Below, one piece after another: positions 6,045 through 8,600 of a DNA stretch of 8,600 nucleotides (positions within the stretch are counted from its first letter, which is position 1; the number at the start of each line of letters is the position of its first letter). The position numbers were made by a program, and so were the translations under genes. The notes beneath the pieces were generated by a model. It saw nothing but the letters and a program-made list of their open reading frames with translations. It was not told where the DNA came from and made no database searches. The DNA is from CAZDSS01 sp964508185 (GTDB taxonomy: Bacteria; Pseudomonadota; Alphaproteobacteria; Sphingomonadales; Govanellaceae): NCBI GenBank assembly GCA_964508185.1, contig CAZDSS010000102.1, positions 1 through 8,600 on the forward strand, in the 5' to 3' direction.

Positions 6045-7271
6045 ATGACCGCCGCCGCCCCGACCGACAAGCCCGCCGCCCGGCAGACCACGGCCGCGCA
6101 GGTCAGGCAATATCGGGGCCCGGCGATCCTGAGCTTCGGCTTCCGCCCGCTGTTCCTTGCGGCCGGCATATGGGCCGCCCTGGTGATGCCCGCATGGATC
6201 GCGGCCTTCGCCGGGGCCGTCACCCTGCCGGGGGCCTTCCCGCCCTTCGACTGGCATGTGCATGAACTCCTTTACGGTTACCTTCCCGCGGTGGTCGGGG
6301 GCTTCCTGCTGACCGCCGTTCCCAACTGGACGGGGCGGCTGCCCATGACGGGGTGGCGGCTTCTGGTGCTCGTCCTCTTGTGGCTTGCGGGAAGAATCGC
6401 GGTATTGTGCTCGGCATCCCTGCCGGCCGCGGTTGTCGCAGCCGTGGACCTCGCCTTCCTCGCCGCCCTCATCCTCGCCATGGGGCGGGAGATCCTTGCG
6501 GGCCGCAACTGGCGCAATCTGAAGGTGCTGCTGGGCGTCGCGCTGCTGTTCGTCGGGAATCTCGTCTTCCACTGGGAGGCGTCGCTGGGCCCCGCCTTCT
6601 CGGGCCACGGCGCGCGGATCGGCATTGCGGCGGCGATCCTTCTCATCATGATGATCGGCGGCCGCATCGTGCCGAGCTTCACGCGCAACTGGCTGATGCG
6701 CAATCACGGGGCGGATGGCCGCATGCCCGCGCCGCTCGGCCGGTTCGACGGGGCGTCGCTGATGATTGCGGGCGTCGCACTTCTGTCCTGGATCGTTCTG
6801 CCGCAGTCTTTTGTCACCGCCCTGCTCGCCTTCGCCGCCGCCGCGCTTCATCTCCTGCGCCTTGCCCGCTGGGCGGGGGACCGGACGGCGGCCGAGCCCC
6901 TCGTCCTCATTCTGCACATCGGCTATTTCTTCGTGCCGCTGGGCTTCGCGCTCCTTGCGGTCGCCATCCTGTGGCCCGACCTCCTATTGCCGAGCGCCGC
7001 GCTTCATGCCTGGACGGCGGGCGGGATCGGCGTGATGACGCTTGCGGTCATGACGCGGGCGAGCCTTGGCCATGCCGGGCGGCCGCTGCGGGCGAATGCG
7101 GGCATCAGTCTCATCTATCTGCTGATCGTGGTCGCGGCGCTTGCCCGCGTGGCGGCGGGCCTGGGCTTCGCCTACGAGCCCATGCTGCATCTGTCGGCCG
7201 CGTTATGGACGGCGGCCTTCCTGCTGTTCGCTGTAATCTTCGCGCCCGTCCTGTGCCTTCCGCGGCGCTGA
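6045..7271 (+). CDS. nnrS: NnrS family haem/copper membrane protein
   Basis: 408 residues, almost wholly hydrophobic, consistent with the 12 transmembrane segments of NnrS. Family hallmarks are SFGFRPLFLAAGIW (30-43), DWHVHELLYGY (His71, His73, Glu74), GGFLLTAVPNWTGR, GGRIVPSFTRNW (205-216) and, near the C-terminus, HAWTAGGIGVMTLAVMTRASLGHAGR. The conserved histidines probably hold haem and/or copper, as shown for NnrS of Rhodobacter sphaeroides; in Vibrio cholerae NnrS protects against NO by limiting damage from iron-nitrosyl complexes. The ATG at 6045 follows the globin stop by 2 bp, with GGGAGG 13 bases upstream, so translation is likely coupled. The frame is open further upstream, but that part overlaps the globin gene and is not NnrS-like. 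It ends 4 bp from the convergent ccoS. Confidence 0.95.
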   Translation: MTAAAPTDKPAARQTTAAQVRQYRGPAILSFGFRPLFLAAGIWAALVMPAWIAAFAGAVTLPGAFPPFDWHVHELLYGYLPAVVGGFLLTAVPNWTGRLPMTGWRLLVLVLLWLAGRIAVLCSASLPAAVVAAVDLAFLAALILAMGREILAGRNWRNLKVLLGVALLFVGNLVFHWEASLGPAFSGHGARIGIAAAILLIMMIGGRIVPSFTRNWLMRNHGADGRMPAPLGRFDGASLMIAGVALLSWIVLPQSFVTALLAFAAAALHLLRLARWAGDRTAAEPLVLILHIGYFFVPLGFALLAVAILWPDLLLPSAALHAWTAGGIGVMTLAVMTRASLGHAGRPLRANAGISLIYLLIVVAALARVAAGLGFAYEPMLHLSAALWTAAFLLFAVIFAPVLCLPRR

Positions 7272-7275
7272 CGGG

Positions 7276-7458
7276 TCAGGCCTCGTCGCCGCGCTCGGTC
7301 CGTGACGGGGGCAGGGGCTCTTCCTCCGCATAGAGGATGCGCTCGGCGGCGCCGTCCAGGTCCTCGTACTGGCCGTTGCGGAAGGACCAGAAGAAGACGC
7401 AAAGCCCCCCGACGCCGAGGGCGAGGGACAAGGGGATGAGATAATAGAAATTGCTCAT
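7276..7458 (-). CDS. ccoS: cbb3-type cytochrome c oxidase assembly protein CcoS (FixS)
   Basis: 60 residues with one N-terminal transmembrane helix (about 4-24) followed by the CcoS signature FFWSFRNGQYEDLDGAAERIL and an acidic, proline-containing tail. CcoS is needed for cofactor insertion into the high-affinity cbb3 oxidase. Its ATG (7456-7458) overlaps the ccoI stop in the sequence ATGA, so it is translationally coupled and last in a ccoI-ccoS (ccoGHIS-type) operon. The length is normal for the family. Confidence 0.95.
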   Translation of the reverse strand: MSNFYYLIPLSLALGVGGLCVFFWSFRNGQYEDLDGAAERILYAEEEPLPPSRTERGDEA

Positions 7459-8600
7459 TCCGCTGCCTCCATGCGCGCGGCGGGAACGATTGCGGATGCT
7501 GCCGTCTTCCGCTTCTCCTCACGCGGCCGCAGCCGCAGGGCGTTCCCCACAACCAGAATTGACGACAGCGACATGGCGAGGGCGGCGATCAGCGGGGTCA
7601 CGAAGCCCGCAACCGCCACGGGAAGGGCGATGGCGTTGTATATGACGGCGATCGTGAAGTTCTGCCGGATCAGATGGCGCGCTTCCTTCGCGACCTCATG
7701 GGCGAAGGGCACCGCGCCGAGATCCTCGCGCAGGAACACGAAATCGGCGGCGTTCCGCCCCACGTCGGCGGCGGTGGCCGGGGCCATGGACACATGGGCG
7801 GCGGCGAGCGCGGGCGCGTCGTTCAGGCCGTCGCCCACCATGAGAGGCCTGCGGCCGGTGCCCGTGAGCATGCGGAGGCGCTTCGCCTTCTGGCCGGGAA
7901 GGACGCCCGCCAGCCAGCGTCCGATGCCGAGGCGGGACGCGAGATTTCCGACCGGCTCCGCCGCATCGCCCGACAGGATTTCAAGGTCGAGGCCGCGGGC
8001 CGCAAGCCGCCGCACCGCCTCCGCCGCGCCGGGGCGCAGCACGTCGTCGAAGGCGAAGCGGGCGATAATGGCGCCGTCGCGGGCGAGCACAGTGCCCGCC
8101 TCGTCACCTGCATTGCCGTCGAGCGCCCATTCGGCGCGGCCCAGACGCCAGCGATGTCCGCCGATCACCGCTTCCATGCCGAGGCCCGCATGCTCCGCCA
8201 CGTCCGCAAGGGACGGAAGGTCGAGCGCCCGGGCTTCCGCATGCTGATATATCGCGGCCGAATGGGGATGGCGCGAATGGCGGGCGAGCGCCGCCGCGAC
8301 CGCCAGGGCGTCATCCGCGATCTCGGCGGCGTTCCGCAAGGTAAGGCGACCCAGGGTGAGGGTGCCGGTCTTGTCGAAGACGACGCCGTCGATCTCGCTC
8401 AGGCGCTCCATGGCCGAGCCGTCCTTGACCATGATCCCCTGCTCGAACAGTCGCCGCGCCGCCACCACCTGCACCATGGGAACCGCGAGGCCGAGCGCGC
8501 AGGGGCAGGTGATGATGAGGACGGCGACGGCGATCGTCACCGCCTGATGGAGGTCGCCAGCGGCGATAAGCCAACCTAGGAAGGTGAGGAAGGCCGCCGT
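7455..8600 (-). CDS. ccoI: CcoI (FixI) Cu+-exporting P1B-type ATPase, C-terminal half, 5'-truncated
   Basis: 381 residues are visible and the frame is open to the window edge; the internal GTG at 8540 is not the start, because family-like sequence (AFLTFLGWLIAAGD) runs before it. Full-length CcoI is about 730 residues. Seen in order: the copper-binding CPC of the transmembrane channel (ITCPCALGLAVP, Cys codons 8505-8507 and 8499-8501), the phosphorylated Asp in DKTGTLT (codon 8373-8375), the SRHPHSAA nucleotide-binding HP motif, ILSGD, and the hinge GDGLNDAPAL followed by the last two membrane helices (FTIAVIYNAIALPVA and after). CcoI delivers copper across the inner membrane for cbb3 oxidase. 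The assignment as CcoI rather than CopA rests on the directly coupled ccoS. The metal-binding N-terminal domain and the actuator domain lie outside the window. Confidence 0.95.
   Translation of the reverse strand, partial: TAAFLTFLGWLIAAGDLHQAVTIAVAVLIITCPCALGLAVPMVQVVAARRLFEQGIMVKDGSAMERLSEIDGVVFDKTGTLTLGRLTLRNAAEIADDALAVAAALARHSRHPHSAAIYQHAEARALDLPSLADVAEHAGLGMEAVIGGHRWRLGRAEWALDGNAGDEAGTVLARDGAIIARFAFDDVLRPGAAEAVRRLAARGLDLEILSGDAAEPVGNLASRLGIGRWLAGVLPGQKAKRLRMLTGTGRRPLMVGDGLNDAPALAAAHVSMAPATAADVGRNAADFVFLREDLGAVPFAHEVAKEARHLIRQNFTIAVIYNAIALPVAVAGFVTPLIAALAMSLSSILVVGNALRLRPREEKRKTAASAIVPAARMEAAE

Noticed and set aside
6021..6917. 298-codon open frame on the - strand opposite nnrS
   Set aside because: Highly charged, repetitive translation mirroring hydrophobic NnrS codons; no motif.
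7674..8579. 301-codon open frame on the + strand opposite ccoI
   Set aside because: Antisense to conserved P-type ATPase motifs; no independent support.
1..8600. Mobile elements, CRISPR arrays, tRNA/rRNA, riboswitches, intrinsic terminators
   Set aside because: I found no transposase or integrase reading frame, no regularly spaced repeats, no cloverleaf or rRNA-like stretch, and no GC hairpin followed by a T-run. All intergenic spaces are 132 bp or shorter.

Overview
The window looks like a fragment of a high-GC alphaproteobacterial chromosome. The genes are tightly packed, and the best matches by eye for DadA, CcoI/CcoS, NnrS and the group III truncated globin are alphaproteobacterial-type proteins. 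The order cannot be fixed from sequence alone. Three runs of exactly 10 N (1292-1301, 2705-2714, 2972-2981) mark scaffold joins, so this is a draft genome or metagenome-assembled genome. All three joins fall inside genes.

Left part (1-2569, + strand): the C-terminal catalytic domain of an S9 (prolyl-oligopeptidase) serine peptidase with an intact Ser-Asp-His triad. It is followed by an exported DUF885 putative metallopeptidase with a HE...GHH motif. Middle part (2575-4999, - strand): an alanine racemase gene followed by dadA (D-amino acid dehydrogenase). This is the catabolic pair that turns L-alanine into D-alanine and then into pyruvate plus ammonia with electrons passed to the respiratory chain. 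dadA is broken in naive translation by two wrongly sized gaps, but its whole C-terminus is recoverable. Upstream on the same strand lies a small DUF454 membrane protein (5132-5494).

Right part (5495-8600): a 98-bp AT-rich divergent intergenic region separates the DUF454 gene from a two-gene operon on the + strand. The operon holds a group III truncated haemoglobin and an NnrS-family 12-TM haem/copper protein, a combination that points to nitric-oxide or nitrosative-stress handling. The intergenic region holds a perfect 16-bp palindrome, an overlapping NsrR-like (Rrf2-type) half-site and possible overlapping divergent promoters. Convergent to nnrS with 4 bp between them are ccoS and ccoI (partial at the window edge), the cbb3-type cytochrome oxidase assembly factor and its Cu+-exporting P1B-ATPase, translationally coupled by an ATGA overlap.

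Taken together the right half suggests respiration under low oxygen with NO protection, and the middle feeds electrons from alanine into the same membrane chain. I saw no mobile element, CRISPR array, RNA gene or clear intrinsic terminator. There is no stretch over 300 bases without a gene. I found no system I would call entirely new. The most interesting non-gene signal is the palindromic control region at about 5518-5592.
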